A DNA stretch of 64,000 nucleotides from UBA7430 sp002478765 (GTDB lineage Bacteria > Bacteroidota > Bacteroidia > Flavobacteriales > UBA7430): positions 217,000 through 280,999 of the forward strand of contig CALSTU010000001.1 of NCBI GenBank assembly GCA_943789355.1. The letters are read 5' to 3'. Positions 33,980-43,492 of the stretch are shown one piece after another. Positions within the stretch are counted from its first letter, which is position 1. Every line of letters starts with the position of its first letter. The translations under genes were made by a program, and so were the position numbers. Below the pieces are notes generated by a model. The model was not told where the DNA came from. It saw only the letters and a program-made list of their open reading frames with translations, and did no database searches.

Positions 33980-35136
33980 TGAAAATTGGTCTTGACGCAA
34001 AACGTATATTTCACAATCATTCTGGATTGGGTAATTACGGTAGGAGCACCCTACAAATTCTAGCCAAAGACCAACCGGACTCAGAATTTAATTTATACAC
34101 TCCCAAACTGAAAAAACACGATGAAGTAGGCTTTGTGGATACATTTAAAAATGTTTTCACAAAGACCCCTTCTTCATTCCTGCACAAACTATTTAAGTTT
34201 TTATGGCGTCCTTTCTTGGTTTTGATACAAGCGCAAAGAGACGAAATAGACCTATACCACGGACTCAGTAATGAATTGCCTTTTGGATTAAAATGGCGCT
34301 CCATGAAGAAGGTTGTCACCATTCACGACCTTATTTTCTTAAGACATCCCGATCAATACAAACTATTGGATCGAATGGTTTACAACTTCAAAAGTAAGTA
34401 CGCTTGCAAAAAGGCCGACAAGGTGATTGCCATCAGCGAACAAACCAAAAAAGATATTGTTGAGTTCTATGGGGTTCAACCAAATAAAATAGAAGTTATT
34501 TATCAGAGTTGTCATGCCATTTTCAAAGAAAATGCGGATGAAAAATTTCTACAGCAAACAAAAGCTAAATATCAACTTCCCGATGAGTATCTTTTGTATG
34601 TGGGTAGTATAAACGAGCGCAAAAATCTATTGACCTTGTTAGAAAGCCTGCGTCATCTCCCCAATGAAAAGCTCGTCGTTGTTGGACGTGGCAAAACTTA
34701 CAAAGAAAAGTGCTTGACCTTCATTCAGGAAAATCACTTGTCCGATCGGGTGTTTTTATTGGATGTGAGTCAGAACAATGAATTGGCAGCCATTTACCAG
34801 CTTGCAGACATCATGATATATCCTTCGCTTTTTGAAGGGTTTGGCATTCCAATTCTAGAAGCATTGTACTCAAAAACACCCGTAATTACTTCACAAGGAA
34901 GTTGTTTTGCTGAAGCTGGAGGATCACACACGATTTATGTAAATCCAACCGAATCGAAGGAACTTAAGGAAGCCGTTCTAAAAATCAAAAAAAGTCCTAA
35001 ATTACGTCAAGAAATGGTTGACCAAGGTTACGCTCATGCGCAGAAATTTTCTGAGAGCTACATTGCTAAAACCATAACCTCACTATACAAAAGAACACTG
35101 AATGATTCCAGTAACAGCCATCATACCTACCTATAA
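33979..35136 (+). CDS. Glycosyltransferase, family 4 (GT-B)
   Basis: This 385-residue protein starts MKIGLDAKRIFHNHSGLGNYG. The GT4 signature YPSLFEGFGIPILEALYSKTP contains the E-x7-E motif, and the donor-binding part has YVGSINERKNLLTLL. It transfers a sugar from a nucleotide-sugar, probably to a lipopolysaccharide or exopolysaccharide acceptor. Acceptor and sugar are unknown. It is coupled to dapD by TGATG and overlaps the following GT2 gene by 35 bases. Confidence 0.85.
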   Translation: MKIGLDAKRIFHNHSGLGNYGRSTLQILAKDQPDSEFNLYTPKLKKHDEVGFVDTFKNVFTKTPSSFLHKLFKFLWRPFLVLIQAQRDEIDLYHGLSNELPFGLKWRSMKKVVTIHDLIFLRHPDQYKLLDRMVYNFKSKYACKKADKVIAISEQTKKDIVEFYGVQPNKIEVIYQSCHAIFKENADEKFLQQTKAKYQLPDEYLLYVGSINERKNLLTLLESLRHLPNEKLVVVGRGKTYKEKCLTFIQENHLSDRVFLLDVSQNNELAAIYQLADIMIYPSLFEGFGIPILEALYSKTPVITSQGSCFAEAGGSHTIYVNPTESKELKEAVLKIKKSPKLRQEMVDQGYAHAQKFSESYIAKTITSLYKRTLNDSSNSHHTYL

Positions 35137-35869
35137 CGAGGAAGATTGTCTTTTACAAGCACTTAAGTCTGTAGCCTTTGCAGACGAAGTATTGGTTGTC
35201 GACTCATTCAGTACAGATAGAACTTTAGAGATCGCAAAATCTTTTGGGGCAAAAATCATCCAACGAGAATTTGAATATCCTGCCTCCCAAAAAAACTGGG
35301 CCATACCTCAAGCGAAACACCCCTGGATTCTACTCTTAGATGCCGACGAAATCGTTTCCGAACCCCTAAAACTTGAAGTCCAATCGTTTTTACAAAAAGA
35401 CAAACCGACAAAAAGTGGTTTCTGGATTTACAGAGAAAACTTTTTTATGGGAAGAAAAGTAATGTACAGCGGTTGGCAAGGAGACAAAGTTATTCGATTG
35501 TTTAACAGAGATTCTTGCAGATACGAAGATAAGTTTGTGCATGAAGAGATTGTAAGTACGGGGGAAATAGGTTTCCTCAAAGAAAAACTCATTCACAACA
35601 CCTACAAGAGCTTCGATCATTATCTCAGTAAAATTGAACGCTATGCAGAATGGCAAAGCAAAGACTATGATAAAAAGATAAAAAAGCTCACCCCCTACCA
35701 TTTTATTATAAAACCCACATTCCGCTTCATCAAGCACTACTGGTTTCAAAGGGGGTTTTTAGACGGTTTTGTCGGGCTTATCATAGCCGCATTACAAAGT
35801 TATGGCGTCCTATTGAGATACGTTTACCTCCTACGAATAAAACTGGAATCGAATGAAAATAGAACTTGA
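35102..35869 (+). CDS. Glycosyltransferase, family 2 (LPS-core type)
   Basis: The 255-residue GT-A protein has the N-terminal AIIPTYNEEDCLLQALKSV, VDSFSTDRTLEIAKSFGAKI and the metal-binding LLDADEIV. Length and the C-terminal membrane-associated stretch resemble WaaE/KdtX-type transferases that add glucose to LPS core. It overlaps both neighbours, so it is expressed with the GT4 gene, and the two probably act on the same glycan. Confidence 0.85.
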   Translation: MIPVTAIIPTYNEEDCLLQALKSVAFADEVLVVDSFSTDRTLEIAKSFGAKIIQREFEYPASQKNWAIPQAKHPWILLLDADEIVSEPLKLEVQSFLQKDKPTKSGFWIYRENFFMGRKVMYSGWQGDKVIRLFNRDSCRYEDKFVHEEIVSTGEIGFLKEKLIHNTYKSFDHYLSKIERYAEWQSKDYDKKIKKLTPYHFIIKPTFRFIKHYWFQRGFLDGFVGLIIAALQSYGVLLRYVYLLRIKLESNENRT

Positions 35870-36416
35870 TAAAGCCGCTGAAGTTCTGAAGAGCGGGGGG
35901 ATCATCTTATACCCTACCGACACCATTTGGGGTATCGGTTGTGATGCCTCGAATGATGAAGCTGTAAGACGAATCTTCAAAATTAAAAAACGAAGCGATC
36001 AAAAAAGCTTAATTGCTTTGGTTGATAGTGACATTCGCTTGGAACGAAGTGTGGAAGAAGTACCTGTAATGGCTTGGGATTTGATTGACTACAGTGAAAA
36101 GCCTGTTACCATCATTTATGATGCACCCAAGGGAATGGCTCCAAGCGCCGTTAATTCTGATAATAGTATGGGTATTCGCGTCGTTAAAGATGAATTTTGC
36201 AAAAAACTCATTCAAAAACTTAACAAACCGATCATCTCTACCTCCGCAAATATTTCAGGAGAAAAACAAGCAGGATGTTTTTCAGAGATCTCTGAAGAAG
36301 TTAAGAATTCTGTAGATCATGTTGTAAATTTACGGCAAGACGAGAAAGATGAAAATCAAAGCTCAATGATCATCAAATTGGATGGAAGCGGATTAATCAA
36401 AATCATTCGAAAGTAA
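35853..36416 (+). CDS. tsaC: Threonylcarbamoyl-AMP synthase (Sua5/YrdC family)
   Basis: This 187-residue protein is a single YrdC domain. LYPTDTIWGIGCDASN and IFKIKKRSDQKSLIALV near the N-terminus bind the nucleotide, and ISTSANISGEKQAG is the conserved SxN motif. It makes threonylcarbamoyl-AMP for the t6A37 modification of ANN-decoding tRNAs. It lacks the C-terminal Sua5 domain, so the short TsaC name is used. The start overlaps the GT2 gene by 17 bases. Confidence 0.9.
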   Translation: MKIELDKAAEVLKSGGIILYPTDTIWGIGCDASNDEAVRRIFKIKKRSDQKSLIALVDSDIRLERSVEEVPVMAWDLIDYSEKPVTIIYDAPKGMAPSAVNSDNSMGIRVVKDEFCKKLIQKLNKPIISTSANISGEKQAGCFSEISEEVKNSVDHVVNLRQDEKDENQSSMIIKLDGSGLIKIIRK

Positions 36417-36417
36417 A

Positions 36418-37827
36418 TTGAAACAACACCTACAACATAAAATCTTTGAATGTATATCGGAATGTGCTGATGAATTAGGTTTTGAAACCTACGTCATAGG
36501 GGGCTATGTTCGAGATGTAATCCTTCAGCGAAAAGAACCAAAAGACATCGACATCGTTTGCGTGGGAAGCGGAATAGAATTGGCAAAAAAGGTTGCACAA
36601 AAACTTCACGGCAAGCCCCGGGTGCAAGTGTTCAAGAACTTCGGGACTGCCATGGTTCTTCATCGAGATATCGAACTAGAGTTTGTTGGTGCTCGAAAAG
36701 AATCTTACCGCAAAGAATCCCGAAAGCCCTCCGTAGAAAACGGAACCTTAGAAGACGATCAAAATCGAAGAGACTTTACAATAAATACCTTAGCACTCTG
36801 CCTGAACAAAAAACGTTTTGGAGAACTTATTGATCCTTTTGGTGGCATAAACGATTTGGAAAAAGGAATCATCAAAACTCCATTAGAACCCAACATAACT
36901 TACTCTGACGATCCTCTTAGAATGATGCGAGCAATTCGCTTCGCTACCCAATTAGACTTTACCATAGAACAGAAGTCTATGGATGCCTTAAAACAAAATG
37001 CCAAACGCTTATCCATCATTTCTCAGGAGCGAATCATCGATGAGCTGAACAAAATCATACTTTCCAAGACACCCTCAAAAGGATTTAAACTCCTTTTTAA
37101 CACCCAGCTGTTGCACGAATTTTTTCCAGAATTTGTGGCACTTCATGGTGTGGATGTTATTAACGGTAAAAAACACAAAGACAATTTTTACCACACACTA
37201 GAAGTTCTGGAAAACCTTGCTGAACATAGTACTGATTTATGGCTGCGATGGGCAGCATTGCTTCACGACATCGCCAAACCACCTACAAAACGCTTTGAAA
37301 AAGGACACGGCTGGACTTTTCACGGTCATGAATTCATCGGTTCCAAAATGGTTCCTAAAATTTTTAAGCGTCTTAAATTACCACTAAACGATAAAATGAA
37401 GTTAGTCCAAAAATTGGTATTACTACATTTACGACCGATTGTTTTGTCAAAAGATATCGTCAGTGATTCGGCCATTCGGCGGTTGTTGTTTGATGCCGGA
37501 GAAGACCTAGAATCCTTAATGCTTCTGTGTGAAGCCGATATTACTTCCAAGAACGAACAGAAAGTAAAACGATTTTTAAACAACTTTAAAGTTGTTAGAC
37601 AGAAGTTAAAAGACATTGAAGAGCGAGATCAAATTCGAAATTGGCAACCACCGATTACGGGAGAGCTCATCATGCAAACTTTCGATATAAAGCCAAGTAA
37701 GGTTGTGGGGGATCTAAAAAATCTAATTCGAGAAGCCATTCTCGATGGTTTGATTCCCAATGAGTATAACGAAGCCCATAAATTCATGCTCGAAAAAGCT
37801 AAGGATTTTGGATTGGAAAAGCAGTAA
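36418..37827 (+). CDS. cca: CCA tRNA nucleotidyltransferase / poly(A)-polymerase-like protein with HD domain
   Basis: The 469-residue protein begins at TTG 36418, one base after the tsaC stop; no ATG is available before the conserved N-terminus. The nucleotidyltransferase motif YVIGGYVRDVILQRKEPKDI leads into DID, and RRDFTINTLAL is the family B motif. The HD phosphohydrolase motif LLHDIAKPP is around residue 282. It repairs or adds the 3'-CCA end of tRNAs. It belongs to the tsaC-cca-miaA tRNA-maturation run. Confidence 0.92.
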   Translation: MKQHLQHKIFECISECADELGFETYVIGGYVRDVILQRKEPKDIDIVCVGSGIELAKKVAQKLHGKPRVQVFKNFGTAMVLHRDIELEFVGARKESYRKESRKPSVENGTLEDDQNRRDFTINTLALCLNKKRFGELIDPFGGINDLEKGIIKTPLEPNITYSDDPLRMMRAIRFATQLDFTIEQKSMDALKQNAKRLSIISQERIIDELNKIILSKTPSKGFKLLFNTQLLHEFFPEFVALHGVDVINGKKHKDNFYHTLEVLENLAEHSTDLWLRWAALLHDIAKPPTKRFEKGHGWTFHGHEFIGSKMVPKIFKRLKLPLNDKMKLVQKLVLLHLRPIVLSKDIVSDSAIRRLLFDAGEDLESLMLLCEADITSKNEQKVKRFLNNFKVVRQKLKDIEERDQIRNWQPPITGELIMQTFDIKPSKVVGDLKNLIREAILDGLIPNEYNEAHKFMLEKAKDFGLEKQ

Positions 37828-37859
37828 AATGATTCGTACATTTACAAAAAAATAACCCC

Positions 37860-38369
37860 ATGACCTTATACGGTTTTCGCATCATCCTTGATTTTAAACA
37901 AGCAGATATCTTCAGAGATATAGAAATCTCCAGTGAAGATACATTTGAAGATTTCCACAACAGTATTGTTCAGGCCTTTGCTCTTGACGCAGGAGAGATG
38001 GCTTCCTTTTACAAAAGTGATGAGCATTGGAATCAAGGAGAAGAAATCAGTTTATTTGCCGTAGATGAAAAAGCCTTTGTGATGTCGGATTGGACATTGC
38101 ATCAAATGTGTACGGACGTGGGTGACAAAATGTTGTATGTGTTTGACTTCCTCAACATGTGGACCTTTTATGTAGAGTTGATGGAAATCAATGAACCCAA
38201 AGCCGGAGAATCCTATCCGAGACTCATCTATTCTGAAGGTCTGATGCCCGGAGAACGTGAAGACATTCAATTTGAAAGCGAAGAGGATTTGAGTGAAAGT
38301 TCAGTTGAGGGCGGATTGTTTGATGATGATATTTTTGAAGGTTTTGATGACTTTGAACAATACGAATAA
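37860..38369 (+). CDS. Plasmid pRiA4b ORF-3-like family protein
   Basis: This 169-residue protein has the fold markers of the pRiA4b ORF3 family: an N-terminal YGFRIILDF, EDTFEDFHNSIVQAF, and GDKMLYVFDFLNMWTFYVEL. The C-terminus is strongly acidic (DDDIFEGFDDFEQYE). The function of the family is unknown. It lies between cca and miaA, as it often does in Flavobacteriales, and is presumably co-transcribed. Confidence 0.8.
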   Translation: MTLYGFRIILDFKQADIFRDIEISSEDTFEDFHNSIVQAFALDAGEMASFYKSDEHWNQGEEISLFAVDEKAFVMSDWTLHQMCTDVGDKMLYVFDFLNMWTFYVELMEINEPKAGESYPRLIYSEGLMPGEREDIQFESEEDLSESSVEGGLFDDDIFEGFDDFEQYE

Positions 38370-38447
38370 CGATTCACATACTCACTCCCACACCACAATC
38401 AACTTGAAAAGCCCCTTCGATAAGGATTAAAATAAAGTTTCCATCGA

Positions 38448-39353
38448 ATGAAAAAGCACCTCATTGTAATTGCAGGACCAACGGGCATCGGTAAAACAAA
38501 CTTAGCCGTAAACCTAGCCAAATACTATCAAACTGAAATCATCTCGTGCGATTCAAGACAGTTTTACAAAGAGATGCGTATTGGAACGGCTGTACCCACA
38601 AAATCCGAATTGGAAGAAGTAAAACACCACTTCATTCATAACCTGAGCATCAAAGACGAATACACCGTAGGGAAATTTGAAAAAGATGCGCTGACAACCA
38701 TTGAGGCGTTGCATCAAAAAAACAATGTCGTGATCATGGTCGGTGGCTCTGGCTTATATATAGATGCCGTTTGTAAGGGCTTGGATGATTTTCCGAAAAC
38801 CCAACAAGAAGTTCGAACAAGTTTAAACGAAAGACTTATTCATGAAGGCATAAAATCTCTGGAACAAGAACTCATTCTACGTGACCCCGACTATCACAAA
38901 ATTGTAGACAAGTCAAATCCACATCGAATAATTCGAGCTCTAGAAGTATGTTTGAGTTCAGGGAAGCCCTATTCTTCTTTTCGCAACAAACAGAAAAAAA
39001 TAAGAGCATTCAACACCGTAAAAATCACTCTTAACAGAGATCGAGAAATGCTCTATCAAAGAATAAACCGAAGAGTAAATCAGATGATGGAAGAAGGCTT
39101 GTTAGAAGAAGCTAGGGCGCTGTATAAATTCAAGGACTTAAATGCACTCCAAACGGTGGGGTATAAAGAGCTCTTTGCATATTTAGAGGGAGAACGGAGC
39201 TTGGAAAATGCGGTTGACGAAATTAAAAAAAACACGCGAAGGTACGCGAAAAGACAAATGACTTGGTTTCGAAGAGATCCAGAGACCGTCTTTTTCAACC
39301 CCGACGATGAAACAGACATCAAGAAATACCTTCAAGAACAGATTAAAGACTGA
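38448..39353 (+). CDS. miaA: tRNA dimethylallyltransferase
   Basis: This 301-residue enzyme transfers dimethylallyl to N6 of A37 in tRNAs that read UNN codons. The P-loop is GPTGIGKTNLAVNLA (about residues 9-23), and the family motifs ISCDSRQFYKEMRIGT and VGGSGLYIDAV follow. The C-terminal QMTWFRRDP is also conserved. The 3' end overlaps rnz, which is convergent, by 11 bases. Confidence 0.95.
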   Translation: MKKHLIVIAGPTGIGKTNLAVNLAKYYQTEIISCDSRQFYKEMRIGTAVPTKSELEEVKHHFIHNLSIKDEYTVGKFEKDALTTIEALHQKNNVVIMVGGSGLYIDAVCKGLDDFPKTQQEVRTSLNERLIHEGIKSLEQELILRDPDYHKIVDKSNPHRIIRALEVCLSSGKPYSSFRNKQKKIRAFNTVKITLNRDREMLYQRINRRVNQMMEEGLLEEARALYKFKDLNALQTVGYKELFAYLEGERSLENAVDEIKKNTRRYAKRQMTWFRRDPETVFFNPDDETDIKKYLQEQIKD

Positions 39354-40254
39354 TCTTCAAACCATCATCGGCCAACAAAGTGTTTGGAAACTCCTCCTTG
39401 GCTTCATTTAACAAAACATTCAAATCGGTGTACCGAGCAGAATAATGCCCAATAACGAGTTGTTTTACTTGGGCTTTTTTGGCTATGAGTGCTGCGTGTT
39501 TTGCCGTAGAATGTTTGGTTTTCTTGGCTAACTTTTCTTGATCATTACCAAAAGTAGCCTCGTGATAAAGTAAGTCTACATGCTTTATAGAATCGCAAAT
39601 CTGAGGGAAATAAGACGTGTCGGAGCAATAAGCATATGACCGAGAAGCATCCGGATCAAAAGTTAGTTTCTCATTGGCAATTACTTGTCCATCCGCTGTA
39701 ACATGATCTTTTCCTTCTTTGACACCATTGAGCTCAAAGACAGGTATGTCATAAGCATCTGTAGCACTTCGATTGATTTTGCGAAGTTTTGGTTTTTCTC
39801 GAATTACAAAACCACAGGTATCAACGCTGTGACGCATCGGAAATGAATGCACCGCTACTCTTTTATCTTCAAACAAAAGTTCAGGATGTTCAAAATTGAG
39901 CGGATGGAAATGCAAGTCGTAATTCAGATATGTGTTGGAAGCTCTGAGTAGACTGTATATCAAACCCTTCAACTCAGAAGGTCCGTAAAGATGAATCTCA
40001 TTTTCACGACCCAACAAATGAAAAGTAGAAAGCAAACCCGGTAAGCCAAAATAATGATCACCGTGTAGGTGTGAAATGAAAATGTGATTGATGCTGTGCA
40101 TGCGAATTTTTTGATTTCGGAGCTGTACTTGAGTACCCTCACCACAATCAATCAAAAACTGGCGATCCTGAACTTTCACAACTTGTGCAGACTGATTTCG
40201 CATCGAAGTGAGCAAAGCAGACCCACAACCTAAAATATGTACTTCAAAACTCAT
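39343..40254 (-). CDS. rnz: Ribonuclease Z
   Basis: The protein is 303 residues from ATG 40254 (MSFEVHILGCGSALLT), the usual family start. A longer frame to 40311 is rejected because an exact -7 box (40279-40286) lies within it. This metallo-beta-lactamase-fold endonuclease matures the 3' end of tRNAs lacking encoded CCA. The zinc motif is HLHGDHYFGL, with further ligands in HSVDTCGF, YCSDTSYF and LVIGHYSARY. It pairs functionally with the cca and miaA genes on the other strand. Confidence 0.95.
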   Translation of the reverse strand: MSFEVHILGCGSALLTSMRNQSAQVVKVQDRQFLIDCGEGTQVQLRNQKIRMHSINHIFISHLHGDHYFGLPGLLSTFHLLGRENEIHLYGPSELKGLIYSLLRASNTYLNYDLHFHPLNFEHPELLFEDKRVAVHSFPMRHSVDTCGFVIREKPKLRKINRSATDAYDIPVFELNGVKEGKDHVTADGQVIANEKLTFDPDASRSYAYCSDTSYFPQICDSIKHVDLLYHEATFGNDQEKLAKKTKHSTAKHAALIAKKAQVKQLVIGHYSARYTDLNVLLNEAKEEFPNTLLADDGLKISL

Positions 40255-40278
40255 TTTGCGGTTCAAAAAATTAAAAAA

Positions 40279-40286
40279 CAAAGGTA
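40279..40286 (-). promoter_or_regulatory. Putative -7 box for rnz
   Basis: TACCTTTG on the minus strand matches TAnnTTTG exactly, 25 bases upstream of ATG 40254. Confidence 0.45.
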
Positions 40287-40326
40287 AATAAATAGGTTCC
40301 CATACATCCAAATATCAAGCAGTAAT

Positions 40327-42159
40327 TTATTCCGCTTCATAGATGTAACTGATGGGAGAACGCAACTTAATTTGATAGCCCTCACCGGGATTCAAAAGAT
40401 CCAAAGCATTGTAATTCAAATCAGGAATGTACACCAAACCTTCGGAGGATTTAACAATGATGATTTCATCCTTAATAGAGCTAAAAACAGAATGGACATC
40501 GGAGGGAGTCTCATTTAAATAAGCCATCATGTTCCAGCCTTCATTAAAAATCATTTCGAAATTTTCAGAGAGAATTTTTAAGCCCTTAACGATCAAGGTA
40601 TCCGAATTCTTCAATTTGATGTGATAAGCTTGTCCATCAACAACATCACCAATACCGTTGTAATTGTACTGCGGTAAATAAGGTGCTCCTGCTCCATTTT
40701 TAGCGACAATCAAGCCTGACTGGATTGGAGCTAAAACTTTTTCTATACTCGGCTGAAGAGGCTGTATATTCGAGGAAATCATTTTCCATCCCCTAGGCAA
40801 AACAATCGTTTGAGAATCCAAAGAGCCGGAAGTCAAACAAGAACCATCATCAATAGAAGCCATTGCATCATAATTAAACGCATCAGGATCTGTACACCCC
40901 ACCACATCTCCAGCAGCCCATAAAACCATTTCTAAAGTACCTTTGTAATTTTCTTCACAAGCTGTAATTATCTTTGATTCAGGAAGTTCAAATCCGCCTT
41001 CTTCCCAAGACTGAGGTCTCAACTCGTAGGTAAATCCAAATGCTCCAAGGGAATCGTAAGACCAATCGGGCATGGTGCCACTGGCCAAGTAAAGAGCTCC
41101 ATCGGCATCACCTGTGCCGAAGAAATAAGGATAATTATACGTATTGGAGAGTGCATTATTCATGGATTCCCCCAAACGAACTATCTCTTCATGATCTGGT
41201 GTAACTTCATTGGTATACCCCCAAGGGCCCAAAACTAAAGCCGAATAAGAATGAATGTCTAAATGACCTTTTAAATTCGGAATGGTTTCCATGAAATTCT
41301 TTACAATCTGAGTTTCCCTAGCAGAAAAAGCTTCTTCACCAACATACACATCTGAGCACGTTGAGCTACTGGTACTCTCCCCACCATTCCAATCGGCATC
41401 CCAATTCCGATTCAAATCAATACCAACACATGAGGAGGAATCGTTTGATTGTCTGTTTTTTCTCCAAAATCGATCACTTGTATGCGTATAAACATACCCA
41501 TCTGGGTTAACAATAGGAACTACGTAAACATCCACAACATCCAATAAATTCTGAATGAATACATCCGATTGATATTTTTCAACAAAATGGTCAGCCAAAT
41601 ACACGCTTGCCATTACCGTTATCCATTCTCTTGCATGTTGACAACCGTTGAAGAAAACAGCAGGTTTATCGATTCCTCCGGTACTCAATTTTAATCCTGT
41701 AATTTTCCTGTTCTCGAAAGACAATCCCAATTCGACGGAGGAAGCAAGAGCATTCTCATCAGCAATTTTATACAATTTTTCCTGAACCTCCTCGTAAGTT
41801 CTATAGGTATTATACCATGCAGAACCTTCGCGATGAATTCGCTTTTTCTTCATCCGTATTTGTTCACGATCGATTTTTTGTTTTAAATCTTCCTCTAAAA
41901 GATCGTACGAAATATCATGAGCATCTAACCACCTTAAGGCATCGTCTTGAACAATTAGCTCGGGAGTATTCGCATGTGAACGACACGATAAATAGGTAAC
42001 CTGAAAAGACTCGAGAGCTATAGAAAGCTCGGGATTGAAAGAATTCAGACGAATCAATTTAGATCCGGTATAGGGCAAGCTGTTGAATTGTGCATCAACA
42101 CCCATACCAAACAAGCAAAAAACAATCAACAGAACTCTATGCATTCGTGTGAATTTCAT
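40327..42159 (-). CDS. Secreted M14 zinc carboxypeptidase
   Basis: The protein is 610 residues with signal peptide VLLIVFCLFGMGVDAQ. The peptidase domain (about 100-420) has the zinc motif GCQHAREW, then NPDGYVY, GIDLNRNWD, the second zinc His in HLDIHSYS, and the catalytic Glu in FTYELRP. These are the full set for carboxypeptidase A-type enzymes. After it comes the short CTDPDAFNYDAMASIDDGSC motif, also found in the large repeat proteins at 50125-56568. A C-terminal region of about 150 residues follows with two similar halves (GWKMISSNIQP, GWNMMAYLNET). It is probably exported for peptide scavenging. Confidence 0.9.
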   Translation of the reverse strand: MKFTRMHRVLLIVFCLFGMGVDAQFNSLPYTGSKLIRLNSFNPELSIALESFQVTYLSCRSHANTPELIVQDDALRWLDAHDISYDLLEEDLKQKIDREQIRMKKKRIHREGSAWYNTYRTYEEVQEKLYKIADENALASSVELGLSFENRKITGLKLSTGGIDKPAVFFNGCQHAREWITVMASVYLADHFVEKYQSDVFIQNLLDVVDVYVVPIVNPDGYVYTHTSDRFWRKNRQSNDSSSCVGIDLNRNWDADWNGGESTSSSTCSDVYVGEEAFSARETQIVKNFMETIPNLKGHLDIHSYSALVLGPWGYTNEVTPDHEEIVRLGESMNNALSNTYNYPYFFGTGDADGALYLASGTMPDWSYDSLGAFGFTYELRPQSWEEGGFELPESKIITACEENYKGTLEMVLWAAGDVVGCTDPDAFNYDAMASIDDGSCLTSGSLDSQTIVLPRGWKMISSNIQPLQPSIEKVLAPIQSGLIVAKNGAGAPYLPQYNYNGIGDVVDGQAYHIKLKNSDTLIVKGLKILSENFEMIFNEGWNMMAYLNETPSDVHSVFSSIKDEIIIVKSSEGLVYIPDLNYNALDLLNPGEGYQIKLRSPISYIYEAE

Positions 42160-42178
42160 ATACGCTTAGTCAGACGCC

Positions 42179-42202
42179 AAAAAAAGCTGCAAAATGCAGC
42201 TT
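42179..42202 (-). terminator. Terminator of the pyrR-pyrB operon
   Basis: On the minus strand AAGCTGC and GCAGCTT (7 bp) pair around ATTTT and are followed by seven T. It lies 30 bases after the end of the STAS-like gene. Confidence 0.85.
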
Positions 42203-42231
42203 GATATCAAAAGTTGAAACACAGAACAAAT

Positions 42232-42558
42232 CTATACACTGCGCTCTAAGGCTTCCATATAAAGATAGTCAATTGCTTCTGAAACGGTAGGCACAACAAT
42301 GAACAATTCTTCCAACTGCTCCATGAGGCTCATACTTTTTACAACGACGATAAAAGATTTTTGCTGTTCGACGTGTGCTTCATATACCGAAGACACAAAA
42401 TGCTTCAACGCATCGCTAAAATCAATAGAACGAGCATCGATGATTTTATGATCAGACGGTTCTAACTGAGCAAAAGCTTTCATAGGATCGCTTTCGGCAG
42501 TTACTTCAGGAACATATAGACTGTACTTTTCTTCTTTTGAAATCGTCCAAGACATCAA
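42232..42558 (-). CDS. STAS-like (anti-sigma antagonist-fold) small protein
   Basis: This 108-residue protein has the pattern DHKIIDARSIDF...KSFIVVVKSMS...IVVPTVSEAIDYLYMEALER. It resembles small STAS-fold proteins encoded with pyrB or rnz in many flavobacteria. No phosphorylatable Ser in the standard D-S-S-G context is obvious. Its ATG overlaps the pyrB stop by four bases. The role is unknown. Confidence 0.65.
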   Translation of the reverse strand: MMSWTISKEEKYSLYVPEVTAESDPMKAFAQLEPSDHKIIDARSIDFSDALKHFVSSVYEAHVEQQKSFIVVVKSMSLMEQLEELFIVVPTVSEAIDYLYMEALERSV

Positions 42559-43490
42559 TCTTCTCTTTTAATTTTCTCTGCAAGTAAATACAAGACAGCC
42601 ATTCGAACGGCCACTCCATTTTCAACTTGATCCAAAATAATGGCCTGATCGCTATCGGCAACATCTGAAGTAATTTCAACACCTCGATTGATTGGCCCGG
42701 GATGCATCACAACAATCTTCTTAGAAAGTGAATTTAAAAACTCTTTGTCCAAACCGAACAACATGGTATATTCCCTCAAAGATGGAAAATAATTTACATC
42801 CATTCGTTCCAATTGTATGCGAAGCATGTTTGCAACATCACACCATTCAAGAGCCTTTCGTAGATCATACTCTACTTTAACATCCAACTCATGAATGTAT
42901 TTAGGAATCAATGTCGTAGGTCCACAAACCATAACTTCTGCTCCTAATTTCTGCAAGCAAAAAATATTAGATAAAGCGACTCTAGAGTGTGAAATATCTC
43001 CAACGATAACCACTTTCTTACCAGAGACATCACCTAGTTTTTCTCGAATGGAATAGGCATCAAGTAAGGCTTGTGTTGGATGTTCGTGAGCCCCATCTCC
43101 GGCGTTTACTATTTTCGAGTCTACATGCTCAGACAAAAACTTAGCTGCTCCTGGATTGGGGTGACGCATCACCACCAGATCAACTTTCATGGCAAGAATA
43201 TTATTCACTGTATCGATCAAAGTCTCTCCTTTCTTTACCGATGAAGATGCTGCAGAAAAATTAACAACGTCAGCAGATAATCTTTTTTCGGCCAACTCAA
43301 AAGACAAACGAGTTCGAGTGGAATTTTCGAAAAATAAATTGGCTATGGTAATATCCCTCAGAGAAGGAACTTTCTTAATGGATCGGTTAAGAACCGATTT
43401 AAAATTGTCTGCAGTTTGAAAAATCAATGCAATATCCTCCTTGGATAATTCTTTGATTCCTACTAAATGATCAACACTTAAACTTGCCAT
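42555..43490 (-). CDS. pyrB: Aspartate carbamoyltransferase catalytic subunit
   Basis: The 311-residue enzyme commits carbamoyl phosphate and aspartate to pyrimidine synthesis. The carbamoyl-phosphate loop FFENSTRTRLSFELAEKRL is at about residues 54-72, HPTQALLDAYSIREKLG is in the middle, and HPGPINRGVEI is near the C-terminus. No pyrI regulatory subunit gene is adjacent. It is two bases from pyrR and transcribed with it. Confidence 0.96.
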   Translation of the reverse strand: MASLSVDHLVGIKELSKEDIALIFQTADNFKSVLNRSIKKVPSLRDITIANLFFENSTRTRLSFELAEKRLSADVVNFSAASSSVKKGETLIDTVNNILAMKVDLVVMRHPNPGAAKFLSEHVDSKIVNAGDGAHEHPTQALLDAYSIREKLGDVSGKKVVIVGDISHSRVALSNIFCLQKLGAEVMVCGPTTLIPKYIHELDVKVEYDLRKALEWCDVANMLRIQLERMDVNYFPSLREYTMLFGLDKEFLNSLSKKIVVMHPGPINRGVEITSDVADSDQAIILDQVENGVAVRMAVLYLLAEKIKRED

Positions 43491-43492
43491 AA